In this document: positions 7,555 to 16,000 of the stretch, in pieces
How the letters are laid out: the number at the start of each line of letters is the position of its first letter
Numbering within the stretch: position 1 is the first letter of the stretch
From: Thermoanaerobacterium thermosulfurigenes
GTDB taxonomy: Bacteria > Bacillota > Thermoanaerobacteria > Thermoanaerobacterales > Thermoanaerobacteraceae
Assembly: GCF_051201035.1 (NCBI RefSeq)
Contig: NZ_JBPODR010000001.1
Coordinates: 1 to 64,000 of the forward strand
DNA length: 64,000 nt
Direction: 5' to 3'
Translations under genes and position numbers: made by a program
The notes under the pieces: generated by a model
The model's database searches: none
What the model saw: the letters and a program-made list of their open reading frames with translations, nothing else
Told to the model about the DNA's origin: nothing

Positions 7555-8379
7555 TTACAAGTATTTAGGATATGAACCTAACACCTTTAAAAACTCCGTT
7601 TTACCCATCAACACACCTAATATTTTATTAATGCGATTATCGCATCTATGACCTTCAATGTCAACCCAAAACACGTATTCGCCCATATTCTTTCTGGAAG
7701 GCCTTGATTCAATCTTGGTCATATTCACGTTTTCTCTGGCAAACACCTCTAATATCTTATAAAGACTTCCCGGCTCATTTGGAACAGAAAATATTAGAGA
7801 TGTCTTATCGTTTCCTGTGTATTCGCAATCACTTGAGCCAAGAACGACAAACCTCGTAAAATTATTTTTCACATCTTGTATGTCTTTATCGATTATTTGC
7901 GCTCCATAAATTTCTGCGGCCCCGGCATTTCCTATTGCTGCAGCATACGCCTTATTCTTTATTTCCGAAACAGCTTTTGCCGTACTATCTGCAGTTACAA
8001 TTTCAGCATTTGGCAAGTTTCTCCTGATATAGTTTCTACACTGAGCAAGTGCCTGTGGATGAGAGATTACAAGCTTTATTTCATCAAGCTCCAGATTTTT
8101 GTCAGCGATAAGACAATGAGATATAGGAATGACTATCTCTCTTTTTATTTTAAGACCATCAGCATCATTTATAAGCATATCCAATGTGACATTTACAGTG
8201 CCTTCTATAGAGTTTTCTATCGGAACTAATCCCTCATCATCTTTATTAATACACAACATTGTAATGATGTCTGGAATTGTCTTTAATTCCTTAATGCAGT
8301 ATCCTCGTTTTTGACTAATATAAAATATAAGAGCTTGTTCAGAAAATGTCCCTTTCGGTCCAAGATAGTAAATGTTCAT
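7555..8379 (-). CDS. pheA: Prephenate dehydratase
   Basis: A 274-residue monofunctional enzyme forming phenylpyruvate for phenylalanine synthesis. The N-terminal catalytic domain starts YLGPKGTFSEQA and contains the PIENSIEGTV motif and the catalytic NFTRF segment (about residue 170). A C-terminal ACT domain (about 190-270) carries the phenylalanine-binding ESRPSR motif, so feedback inhibition is expected. No chorismate mutase domain is fused, and none is seen in the window. GGGGGTG precedes the ATG. Confidence 0.96.
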   Translation of the reverse strand: MNIYYLGPKGTFSEQALIFYISQKRGYCIKELKTIPDIITMLCINKDDEGLVPIENSIEGTVNVTLDMLINDADGLKIKREIVIPISHCLIADKNLELDEIKLVISHPQALAQCRNYIRRNLPNAEIVTADSTAKAVSEIKNKAYAAAIGNAGAAEIYGAQIIDKDIQDVKNNFTRFVVLGSSDCEYTGNDKTSLIFSVPNEPGSLYKILEVFARENVNMTKIESRPSRKNMGEYVFWVDIEGHRCDNRINKILGVLMGKTEFLKVLGSYPKYL

Positions 8380-8451
8380 GCCACACCCCCTTTAACTATT
8401 TTCTTGATATTTTAATACTCTATTCTGCTAAAGTCAAGAAAATTTCTTTTA

Positions 8452-9522
8452 TTACTTCAATACATTCAATATTTCATCTTCTAAAACATCGAAGACTTCA
8501 GCGTTGCCATATCCTATTGGCAGGACAAACTTCATTTTGCCCTCTCTGTTTTTCTTATCATGCTTTATGCACTTAACTATTTCATACTTGTCTATATTGC
8601 CGTAATCAACAGGAAGACCACATGAAATCAGCAAATTTTTGATGCGCAAAATATAACTTTCGTCGATATACTTTCTGTTTAAGGCGATTTTAGCAGCATA
8701 ATACATTCCAATGGCAACAGCTTCACCATGAATGTACTTTTTGTACCGCGTAATTGATTCTAAAGCATGTCCTATAGTATGCCCATAGTTTAAAATGGCT
8801 CTTATATTATTTTCTTTTTCATCTTTTGATACAACGTCACTTTTTATCTCACATGATCTTTTAATCAAATATCTCATCATATCATCATCTAAATTTAATA
8901 TTTTCTCCAAATTGGTTTCAAAGAAATTAAGCAGTGATTCATCTTTAATTATGCCGTACTTTATTATCTCCGAAATTCCTCCTAACACCTCCCTTTTGTT
9001 AAGGGTTTTCAATACACTTGTATCAATGAAAACAGCCTTTGGCTGATAAAATGAGCCAACAATGTTTTTCCCCTCATCTAAATTTACTCCAACCTTGCCT
9101 CCCACACTGCTGTCAACTTGCGCTAATAGAGTGGTCGGAATCTGTATGAAGTCTATACCCCTCATGTACAATGCAGCTACAAGACCAGCTATATCGCCTA
9201 CAACTCCTCCGCCTAATGCTATCACAGCACTATCCCTCAATAATCCAAAGTCGAAACACTCTTCCATCAAACGCTTTACTGTGTCTAAATTTTTACTTTC
9301 TTCACCAGCTTTTATAACTAAGTGACTTACGACAAATCCATCTTTTGATAAAGCGTCTTCAGCGTTTTGAAGATATATATTTGACACATTTGAATCAGTT
9401 ATTATGATTGCCCTTCCACTTCTCAAGTGGTTTCTCAAATACAGCCCAATATCACTTAAAATTCCATTTGAGATGTAAATAGGATATGAATAATTTTTTA
9501 AATTTACGTTGACGATTTCCAT
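8452..9522 (-). CDS. aroB: 3-dehydroquinate synthase
   Basis: A 356-residue NAD- and metal-dependent enzyme converting DAHP to 3-dehydroquinate, step two of the shikimate pathway. It shows the NAD-binding GGGVVGDIAG, the substrate segment PTTLLAQVDSSVGGK, and metal ligands in NYGHTIGHALE and a HGEAVAIG block. Length is typical. It is the first gene of the aromatic operon; AAAGGGG stands before the ATG. aroC, aroD, aroE and aroK are not in the window. Confidence 0.96.
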   Translation of the reverse strand: MEIVNVNLKNYSYPIYISNGILSDIGLYLRNHLRSGRAIIITDSNVSNIYLQNAEDALSKDGFVVSHLVIKAGEESKNLDTVKRLMEECFDFGLLRDSAVIALGGGVVGDIAGLVAALYMRGIDFIQIPTTLLAQVDSSVGGKVGVNLDEGKNIVGSFYQPKAVFIDTSVLKTLNKREVLGGISEIIKYGIIKDESLLNFFETNLEKILNLDDDMMRYLIKRSCEIKSDVVSKDEKENNIRAILNYGHTIGHALESITRYKKYIHGEAVAIGMYYAAKIALNRKYIDESYILRIKNLLISCGLPVDYGNIDKYEIVKCIKHDKKNREGKMKFVLPIGYGNAEVFDVLEDEILNVLK

Positions 9523-9570
9523 TGAATCAATCCCCTTTAACTTTGTATTAAAAGCAATATATATGCATAT

Positions 9571-9599
9571 ATTATAATAGAAAATTAAATAAATTTAAA
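9571..9599 (-). promoter_or_regulatory. Possible promoter of the aroB operon
   Basis: On the minus strand a perfect TATAAT (9576-9571) stands 17 bases from a weak -35 TTTAAA (9599-9594). No T-box leader or tryptophan-type attenuator was seen between this site and aroB. Confidence 0.35.
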
Positions 9600-9607
9600 C
9601 AGTTCTG

Positions 9608-9680
9608 CCTCTTATAGAGGTAATTACCGATTAAAAATCGGTTTTTTAAAAGGCTTTACGAATAACTCGTAAAGCCTTTT
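9608..9680. terminator. Array of three hairpins between sdaAA and aroB
   Basis: Three adjacent perfect inverted repeats: CCTCT-TAT-AGAGG (9608-9620), ACCGATT-AAA(A)-AATCGGT (9626-9642) and a 14-bp stem 9648-9661 with 9667-9680. The last ends two bases past the sdaAA stop codon and should terminate the minus-strand sda operon. The second and third also have T-runs on the plus strand (9642-9647, 9677-9681), as in plus-strand terminators. Confidence 0.6.
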
Positions 9681-9681
9681 T

Positions 9682-10557
9682 CTATTCTCTAATATTCATT
9701 TTCAGCTTAATGCCGGTTGCAGTCTTGGCAAGCCCACCTTCAGCCGTCTCTCTAAGTGCACAAGGCATAGCTTTTCCTACACTGTCCATTGCACTTACAA
9801 CTTCATCAAAAGGAATGATGCTTTTCATGCCAGATAAAGCCAAATCAGCGCAAATCAAAGCATTTGCAGCACCAATTGCATTTCGCGTGACACATGGAAC
9901 CTCCACTAACCCTGCTACAGGATCACATACAAGTCCCAAAAGATTCATAATGGCAAAAGACGCTGCATTTAAGGCCTCGTCAGGAGATCCACCCATCAAT
10001 TCAACTAAAGCAGCGGCAGCCATAGCCGACGCTGATCCCACTTCAGCCTGACATCCTCCTTCTGCACCTGAAAGCGTAGCATTTTTCGCAATTATTATTC
10101 CAATTCCAGATGATGTAAACAAAGATTTTATCAATTCATCATCATTTTTGCCAAATTTCCTTGCAATAGTTATCAGCGCTCCCGGAATGACGCCACTGGA
10201 ACCAGCAGTAGGTGCTGCAACAATTTTGCCCATCGCTGCATTCACTTCTGATACTGCAATAGCCGATGCAACAGCCTTTGAAACTGTTTCACCGCTTATT
10301 GTAAAATTATTAATTATTTTATCGTACAATCTTTTTGCATCTCCGCCGATAAAACCACCTACAGATTTTACATCTTCTTTTAAGCCTCTTTCGATAGATT
10401 TTCTCATCACGTCAAGATTCGATGACATCTTTTCTATTATTACATCTCTATCATCGCCAGTCATCTCATGCTCATAATTTATCACAACTTCCGATATAGG
10501 AATGCTATATTTTTTTGTAAGCTCCAGTAATTCAAATCCACTACTAAACTGATACAA
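9682..10557 (-). CDS. sdaAA: L-serine dehydratase, alpha subunit (Fe-S)
   Basis: A 291-residue catalytic subunit of the oxygen-sensitive [4Fe-4S] serine dehydratase that makes pyruvate and ammonia from L-serine. Cluster cysteines are visible in AEGGCQAEVGSA, LLGLVCDPVAG and VEVPCVTRNA. The TTG at 10557 is preferred because GAGG lies eight bases before it; the in-frame GTG at 10566 would lie within that ribosome site. It follows the beta subunit gene by 11-20 bases and ends the operon. Confidence 0.94.
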   Translation of the reverse strand: MYQFSSGFELLELTKKYSIPISEVVINYEHEMTGDDRDVIIEKMSSNLDVMRKSIERGLKEDVKSVGGFIGGDAKRLYDKIINNFTISGETVSKAVASAIAVSEVNAAMGKIVAAPTAGSSGVIPGALITIARKFGKNDDELIKSLFTSSGIGIIIAKNATLSGAEGGCQAEVGSASAMAAAALVELMGGSPDEALNAASFAIMNLLGLVCDPVAGLVEVPCVTRNAIGAANALICADLALSGMKSIIPFDEVVSAMDSVGKAMPCALRETAEGGLAKTATGIKLKMNIRE

Positions 10558-10577
10558 CTTCTTCACCTCAGTACATT

Positions 10578-11264
10578 TTATTTATGCTTTATCACACTGT
10601 CTACAACTATAGCTTTCTCTATTCCATTAATATGCTCTATTCTTATTCGCACATCTTCTGGTATGGTTTGGTCTGATTCAATCACCATAATAGCCATATC
10701 GCCCTTTAACTGCCTGTACACCCTCATAAAAGCTATATTTATCATATGCTCAGATAAGACCTTTGTCACCATTGCTATGATACCAGGTTTGTCAATATGC
10801 TTTGTAATAAGCGTCTCGTACTCTCCTGTAAACTCCACATTCATGCCGTTAATTTCTTTAAGCACAACATTACCTCCGCCTATTGACGAACCCAATACTT
10901 CAATAACATCACCTGATTTGTTTTTTATGACCATTCTAACTGTATTAGGATGCGACGCATCCTTATCGCTTTTTACAAACGAAAATGATATGTTTTGCTC
11001 TTTTGCCAATTCAAAAGAATTAGGCAGCCTTTCATCATCTGGATCAAGTCCTATAATTCCTGCGACAAGCGCTTTGTCAGTGCCGTGACCTTTGTATGTG
11101 TTTGCAAAAGAATCGTACAGTACAAACTGCACTTCTTTTACATCATCACCTGCTATTTGTCTGGCTATCTTTGCCAACCGTGCAGCTCCTGCTGTATGTG
11201 AACTGCTGGGACCAATCATGACAGGTCCCATTATATCAAAAACACTGTACTCTCTCAAATTCAT
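10578..11264 (-). CDS. sdaAB: L-serine dehydratase, beta subunit
   Basis: A 228-residue subunit partnering the alpha chain. The N-terminal domain has the conserved MGPVMIGPSSSHTAGA block that binds the phosphate or carboxylate side of substrate; a C-terminal ACT domain (about 150-220) is present and may sense serine. ATG 11264 overlaps the pepF stop codon by one base (TGATG), showing translational coupling. The two-chain arrangement is usual in Firmicutes. Confidence 0.93.
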   Translation of the reverse strand: MNLREYSVFDIMGPVMIGPSSSHTAGAARLAKIARQIAGDDVKEVQFVLYDSFANTYKGHGTDKALVAGIIGLDPDDERLPNSFELAKEQNISFSFVKSDKDASHPNTVRMVIKNKSGDVIEVLGSSIGGGNVVLKEINGMNVEFTGEYETLITKHIDKPGIIAMVTKVLSEHMINIAFMRVYRQLKGDMAIMVIESDQTIPEDVRIRIEHINGIEKAIVVDSVIKHK

Positions 11265-13063
11265 CACCTGTCCAAAAGTCTTTCCATTTCATCTAACACA
11301 TTCTCAAATACAGTTAAAGCATCTAAAACCGGCTTCTTTGTTGTAAGATCTACACCAGCTTTTTTTAAGATATTAAGTGGATAATCTGAACCACCGCTTT
11401 TTAAAAATTCTATATATCTTTTTACCGCAGCATCCCCCTCATTTAAAATCATCTGCGACAACGCAACAGCAGCGGAAAATCCTGTAGCATATTTGTAGAC
11501 ATAAAAGCTTGAATAAAAATGCGGTATCCTTTCCCATTCATAATCAATCTCATCGTCTACTATTATATCATTTCCGTAATAAAATTGATTAAGTTCATGA
11601 TACTTTTTACACAATTTTTCTGCAGTCAGCGCCTCGCCTTTCTCAGCTTCTTCATGAGTATACTTTTCAAATTCAGCAAACATAACCTGTCTAAATATTG
11701 TTCCTTTAAACTGTTCAAGATAATGGTTTAATAAATACAACTTCTCGCTTTTGTCTCTTGCATTTTTTAAAAGGTAGTCTATTAAAATAGATTCATTGCA
11801 AGTAGATGCGACTTCTGCAACAAATATCTTATAGTGAGAATTGATGTATTTCTGAGCTTTGTCAGAATAATACGTATGAAGCGAATGCTCCATCTCATGA
11901 GCTATGGTGAAAACATCATCCAATTTACCTTGAAAATTCAGAAGCACAAATGGATGCACGCCATAAGTTCCCCATGAATACGCTCCAGATGTCTTGCCTC
12001 TATTCTCATAGACATCTATCCAACGGCTATCAAAGCCTTCCCTTAAGATGCTTACGTACTCATTTCCCAACGGCTCTAAAGCTTTTAGCACTATGTCTTT
12101 GGCTTCTTCGTATTCATATTCTTTGTCAAAGTCAGCAACTAATGGCACATAAAGATCGTACATATGCAGCTCATCAAGGTTCAACATTCTTTTCCTAAGA
12201 GAAACATATCTGTGTAATAAATTAATCTTTTCATGTATAGCCTCTATCAAATTGTCGTAAACAGATACAGGGACATTGTCATCAAAAAGCGAAGCTTCCA
12301 AAGATGTACTATAATTTCTTATCTTAGAATAAAATACATCTTTCTTAACATTGGAATCTGTCATAGCTGCATACGTATTAGCAAAATTTTTATATACACT
12401 GTAAAGTGATTCAAAAGACTTCTTTCTAACATTCCTGTCTTTACTGCTTATGAACCTAATATAATTCCCATGCGTCAGCTCCACTAAATCCCCGTCTTCA
12501 TCTTCAATAGAAGGAAATCTAATGTCAGCATTATCCAGCATTTTGAATATATTCTCAGGAGAGTGTGCCATGACTTCACTTTCTGCCAATATCATCTCTT
12601 CTTTGTCTGAAAGGGTATGGGGCTTATACCTTAGTAAATCTTCTAAAAAATGCCTGTAATCTATGAAATCAGCATTTTCTTCAATACAACTTTTTAAGAT
12701 TTTTTCATCCATCGATAAAATCTCTGGAGCAATAAAAGAAGTTGCACTGGATGCTTCAATATTAATTCTCATAGCTTTATCTGTCAATGCTTGATATTTT
12801 CCATTGCTATTGTCTTCATCTCTCTTCATCCTGGCATACACAAAAAGCTTCTCTATGATCATCTGCAAAGCATCATTTAGCTTAAGAACATTTAAAAGGG
12901 ATTCTGAATCTTTAATCTTACCTTTAAAGTCAGACAACTGCCTTATGATTTTCTTGGCTTTGTCAAAATCGTCATTCCACTCTTTATCGCTTTCATATAT
13001 GTCTTCCAGTTTCCACTTGTACTTGTCGTCAATGTCCTTTCGATCTTTAAACTTCTTATCCAT
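11264..13063 (-). CDS. pepF: Oligoendopeptidase F (M3B metallopeptidase)
   Basis: A 599-residue cytosolic zinc peptidase that cuts short peptides. The zinc motif HEMEH is visible in FTIAHEMEHSLH near residue 380, with the downstream third-ligand Glu in the EVASTCNES block about 25 residues later. Family length is about 600. ATG 13063 is chosen because GGAGG precedes it; an upstream TTG lies before that site. It sits in an operon with serine dehydratase, so peptide breakdown and serine deamination may be linked. Confidence 0.95.
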   Translation of the reverse strand: MDKKFKDRKDIDDKYKWKLEDIYESDKEWNDDFDKAKKIIRQLSDFKGKIKDSESLLNVLKLNDALQMIIEKLFVYARMKRDEDNSNGKYQALTDKAMRINIEASSATSFIAPEILSMDEKILKSCIEENADFIDYRHFLEDLLRYKPHTLSDKEEMILAESEVMAHSPENIFKMLDNADIRFPSIEDEDGDLVELTHGNYIRFISSKDRNVRKKSFESLYSVYKNFANTYAAMTDSNVKKDVFYSKIRNYSTSLEASLFDDNVPVSVYDNLIEAIHEKINLLHRYVSLRKRMLNLDELHMYDLYVPLVADFDKEYEYEEAKDIVLKALEPLGNEYVSILREGFDSRWIDVYENRGKTSGAYSWGTYGVHPFVLLNFQGKLDDVFTIAHEMEHSLHTYYSDKAQKYINSHYKIFVAEVASTCNESILIDYLLKNARDKSEKLYLLNHYLEQFKGTIFRQVMFAEFEKYTHEEAEKGEALTAEKLCKKYHELNQFYYGNDIIVDDEIDYEWERIPHFYSSFYVYKYATGFSAAVALSQMILNEGDAAVKRYIEFLKSGGSDYPLNILKKAGVDLTTKKPVLDALTVFENVLDEMERLLDR

Positions 13064-13076
13064 ATTAACCTCCAAA

Positions 13077-13304
13077 TTAGATACTTTCTTTAAATTTTAA
13101 TTTTTTAATCATGTGTTTTTTATTTAAAGCATTTTTAAAAGCATCTGAATAATTTTGCCCCATTTTATAGTTTTCAACAAATTCCAACATTGTACTTTCA
13201 CCGTATTTGTCTATAAGCATAGACGATATTTCATGGATACTGTCTAAATCAACCTCAGAATTGCCAACAATACAATTTCCTATATTGTACATGTTGACTT
13301 TCAT
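13077..13304 (-). CDS. Conserved-looking small protein of unknown function (75 aa)
   Basis: A 75-residue, mainly helical protein with no signal peptide, membrane segment or known motif. Its start overlaps the cyclase-family gene stop by four bases and it ends 13 bases before pepF, so it is translated as part of the operon. The central block LIDKYGESTMLEFVENYK and the basic C-terminus are the only distinctive parts. I do not recognise the family. The tight overlaps argue that it is real. Confidence 0.6.
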   Translation of the reverse strand: MKVNMYNIGNCIVGNSEVDLDSIHEISSMLIDKYGESTMLEFVENYKMGQNYSDAFKNALNKKHMIKKLKFKESI

Positions 13305-13930
13305 TTTTTATCGTCCTCTATCAAAAGCGCTCTAGTAGGAGCAGCTTCTGCACCATCTACTTTTAAAGGAGCAGCAATCAATGTATATTTTCCTTCACTT
13401 ACGTCTTTTAATCTTAATCCCTCAAGTATAGTTATTCCGTTTCCAAGTAAAGTTTTATGGGTTTCGTGGTTTGGCTGTGCTCTTTCTATTCCAAGTCCAT
13501 CTGTTCCAACTCCTATTACTTTCTTTTCCTTCAAATACTCAGCTCCGCTTGCATCTAAGAAAACGAAATTAAAGTTGAAACTATCTTCATAAGAATTTTT
13601 AGTCTTTAAAAGTACAAATTCTCCACTTTCTATTTCTTTCTCTTTCAAATCTTCTGCAGTAATTCTGTCCTCAACATTTGTAAAATCAAGCACTTTACAC
13701 TTAACGACGGACTTAGAAATATCAAAGTTTTCAATGGTATCTCCGCCTTCTATCATGTGAAGAGGTGCATCAAAATGAGTACCTGTGTGCATATCCATAC
13801 ATATCCTGGATTCATGCACGCTGTCATTGGGAAAATCGCTGGTGACAATCAATTCAGGTTTTTTCTCTGGTTTGTTCTTGTAAACCTGCATATTCTTATT
13901 GATATTCATCGAAACATCATACATTTTCAT
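13301..13930 (-). CDS. Cyclase family (kynurenine formamidase-like) metal hydrolase
   Basis: A 209-residue protein of the Cyclase/KynB superfamily of metal-dependent amidohydrolases. The metal motif is seen as DMHTGTHFDAPLH (about residues 46-58), with a later conserved GVGTDGLGIE and the C-terminal APLKVDGAEAAPTRA block. Family members hydrolyse N-formylkynurenine, isatin or cyclic amides; the substrate here cannot be told. No other tryptophan-degradation genes are present. Its AGGAGG site lies inside the end of zwf, with which it overlaps by 14 bases. Confidence 0.87.
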   Translation of the reverse strand: MKMYDVSMNINKNMQVYKNKPEKKPELIVTSDFPNDSVHESRICMDMHTGTHFDAPLHMIEGGDTIENFDISKSVVKCKVLDFTNVEDRITAEDLKEKEIESGEFVLLKTKNSYEDSFNFNFVFLDASGAEYLKEKKVIGVGTDGLGIERAQPNHETHKTLLGNGITILEGLRLKDVSEGKYTLIAAPLKVDGAEAAPTRALLIEDDKK

Positions 13931-15395
13931 CGTAAAAACCTCCTATATTCCACCACTTAAAATTATCTCTAAGAAGCAATTCATCAGCATCATAAGGTCC
14001 CCATGTTCCTGGTTTGTAGTTGGGAAACTCTGGTTTATTGTTCTTCCAGACCTCAGCTATTTTGTCTACATATCTCCATGAATACTCAACTTCATCCCAT
14101 CTTGTAAAAAGAGTAGAATCACCTCGCAGCGCGTCGTAAATCAATCTTTCATAAGCTTCTGGGGAATTCATACCAACTTGACAATTTTGGCAAAAATCCA
14201 TTCGCACCGGTATCACCTTATTTAAAGTACCAGGTCTTTTTGCATTAAACTGCAAAAAGACGCCTTCTTCAGGTTGTATCTTAATGACTAACAAGTCTGG
14301 CATAAGTCCACCGTACTCTTTAAAGTACAAAACGCCTGGGAGAGGTTTAAACTGTATTACTATTTCAGTGGATTTTACTGGCAATTTTTTACCTGTTCTT
14401 ATGTAGAAAGGTACACCGGCCCATCTAAAATTGTCCACAAAGACTTTAAGTGCAGCAAATGTCTCTGTATCGGAATCAGGCGATACTCTATCCTCGTTCC
14501 TATAGCCTTCATATTGACCTCTAACTGCATTTTTCAATACAAGATCCGGCGTCAACTCCTTAAGAGATTTTAACACCTTCACTTTTTCATCATGGATAGA
14601 ATCAGTAGTAAGATCAATAGGCGGCTCCATGGCAGTCAGCGTCAAAAGCTGCAACATATGATTTTGAATCATGTCTCTTAGCGCACCAGCTTTTTCATAA
14701 TATCCACCTCTATTTTCTACACCAACCATCTCGCTGGAGGATATCTGAACATTGTCTATATATTTGTTGTTCCAAACTGGCTCAAAAAACACATTGGCAA
14801 ACCTGATTACCATTATGTTTTGCAACATTTCTTTGCCTAAATAATGGTCTATGCGATACGTGTTTTTCTCAGTAAAAACATCAGTTATCTTTTTGTTTAA
14901 ATAAACTGCAGAATTCAGATCCTTGCCAAATGGTTTTTCTATCATGACTCTTTGCCACGACTTTTCATTCTCCGCCATTCCATGTTGATGCAACTTTTCA
15001 ACAATGAGTTCAAAATACTCAGGAGCTACTGCCAAGTAATAAATTCTATTTCCATTTGTTTGATATTTATCATCAAGCGCTCTCAAAAAATCTTTAAGTT
15101 TTGAGTATCCATAGTCATCATGAAACTCAAACTTTTGATAGTATATTCTATCTCTTAAATTTTTCCAAAGCTCATCATCTATTTTAATTCTCGAAAATTT
15201 CTTAATAGATTCATAAACTTCATTGCGATAAATTTCATCCGTCTTATCACGCCTTCCAACTGAAACGACGCAAAAATTTTCTGGAAGGCTTTTGTCATAA
15301 AGCAAATTGTAAACAGCGGGCATCAACTTTCTATGAGTTAAGTCTCCTGTGCCACCAAAAATAACCATAACACTGGATATATTATCTGTTCCCAT
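13917..15395 (-). CDS. zwf: Glucose-6-phosphate 1-dehydrogenase
   Basis: A 492-residue enzyme opening the oxidative pentose phosphate pathway, making NADPH. Visible are the dinucleotide motif FGGTGDLTHRKLMPA, the active-site RIDHYLGKEMLQN (about residue 195), and the FAALKVFVDNFRWAGVPFYIRTGK segment. Length is typical. ATG 15395 is used; GAAGGTGAT precedes it while an upstream in-frame ATG lies before that site. It is the first gene of a six-gene operon after a leader of about 150 bases. Confidence 0.96.
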   Translation of the reverse strand: MGTDNISSVMVIFGGTGDLTHRKLMPAVYNLLYDKSLPENFCVVSVGRRDKTDEIYRNEVYESIKKFSRIKIDDELWKNLRDRIYYQKFEFHDDYGYSKLKDFLRALDDKYQTNGNRIYYLAVAPEYFELIVEKLHQHGMAENEKSWQRVMIEKPFGKDLNSAVYLNKKITDVFTEKNTYRIDHYLGKEMLQNIMVIRFANVFFEPVWNNKYIDNVQISSSEMVGVENRGGYYEKAGALRDMIQNHMLQLLTLTAMEPPIDLTTDSIHDEKVKVLKSLKELTPDLVLKNAVRGQYEGYRNEDRVSPDSDTETFAALKVFVDNFRWAGVPFYIRTGKKLPVKSTEIVIQFKPLPGVLYFKEYGGLMPDLLVIKIQPEEGVFLQFNAKRPGTLNKVIPVRMDFCQNCQVGMNSPEAYERLIYDALRGDSTLFTRWDEVEYSWRYVDKIAEVWKNNKPEFPNYKPGTWGPYDADELLLRDNFKWWNIGGFYDENV

Positions 15396-15541
15396 AATAT
15401 CACCTTCTTTCATTTAATGTCTTAAATTTTAACCATTTCTATACATTATAATAACTCAGAAACAGAATTTTTTAAAATAACTTTCATAAAAATTTCAGCC
15501 ATTAATAATTATTATTTATTAATATATTTTTCTTAATAGAT

Positions 15542-15584
15542 ATTATACTACTTTTTTATAATTATTGAAATAAAGAAACGTCAA
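15542..15584 (-). promoter_or_regulatory. Promoter region of the zwf operon
   Basis: Two overlapping sigma-A-like candidates on the minus strand: TTTCAA (15570-15565), 17 bases, TATAAT (15547-15542); and TTGACG (15584-15579), 17 bases, TTATAA (15561-15556). They lie between the terminator of the upstream gene and zwf. The long AT-rich leader shows no recognised riboswitch. Confidence 0.45.
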
Positions 15585-15597
15585 TAATCATCTTAAA

Positions 15598-15625
15598 ATG
15601 AAAAAAATAGGAGCATTAAAGCTCC
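15598..15625 (-). terminator. Terminator of the 103-residue protein gene
   Basis: On the minus strand GGAGC (15625-15621), loop TTTAAT, GCTCC (15614-15610), followed by TATTTTTTTCATTTT. It abuts the stop codon of the gene ending at 15626. Confidence 0.75.
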
Positions 15626-15937
15626 TTACCGTATAGTTAAATACACATTCAACAATCTTTTTATTTCATCACACACACCTTTGTCAATCTGTATCATTAT
15701 GTTGTTGCCGTCTATCTTATATTCAAAGCCAGAATATCCTTTGTTTAGTAAATACTCCTTTACTGCATTAATACCACCATCGCCGTTTGCAACAAGCACT
15801 TTTTTACCCACGAAGTCACCATTGACGTACACATTTAATGCATCCTGTGATTTCTTTAAAAGTAAATCTTCTTCATAAGTTGTCATAGCACTAATAATGC
15901 CAGGAGCTATGGTATTTTGTCCGTTTAAATTAATCAT
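15626..15937 (-). CDS. Hypothetical protein, 103 aa
   Basis: A soluble 103-residue protein without signal peptide or membrane segment. The N-terminal half is helical; the C-terminal half has alternating short strands and helices with GDGGINAVKEYLLNKGY followed by a beta hairpin, a layout like small phosphate- or metal-binding alpha/beta folds. I do not recognise the family. Ribosome site GAGGTGAT precedes the ATG and a good terminator follows. It lies 63 bases downstream of the flavodiiron gene and may share its transcript. Confidence 0.65.
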   Translation of the reverse strand: MINLNGQNTIAPGIISAMTTYEEDLLLKKSQDALNVYVNGDFVGKKVLVANGDGGINAVKEYLLNKGYSGFEYKIDGNNIMIQIDKGVCDEIKRLLNVYLTIR

Positions 15938-16000
15938 GAAATCACCTCACAGGATATTCTATACACAAATTTGCTATTATATTCTTCTATGATACATTAA

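Noticed and set aside
9523..9681. T-box or amino acid attenuator before the aro operon
   Set aside because: No T-box consensus (TGGNACCGCG) and no leader peptide rich in Phe, Tyr or Trp; the hairpins present fit terminators of the sda operon.
13301..13930. Kynurenine pathway gene (kynB)
   Set aside because: It belongs to the same superfamily, but no other tryptophan-degradation genes are present, so a specific kynB call is not supported.
15396..15540. Riboswitch in the zwf leader
   Set aside because: The leader is AT-rich with no conserved riboswitch core; treated as an ordinary leader.
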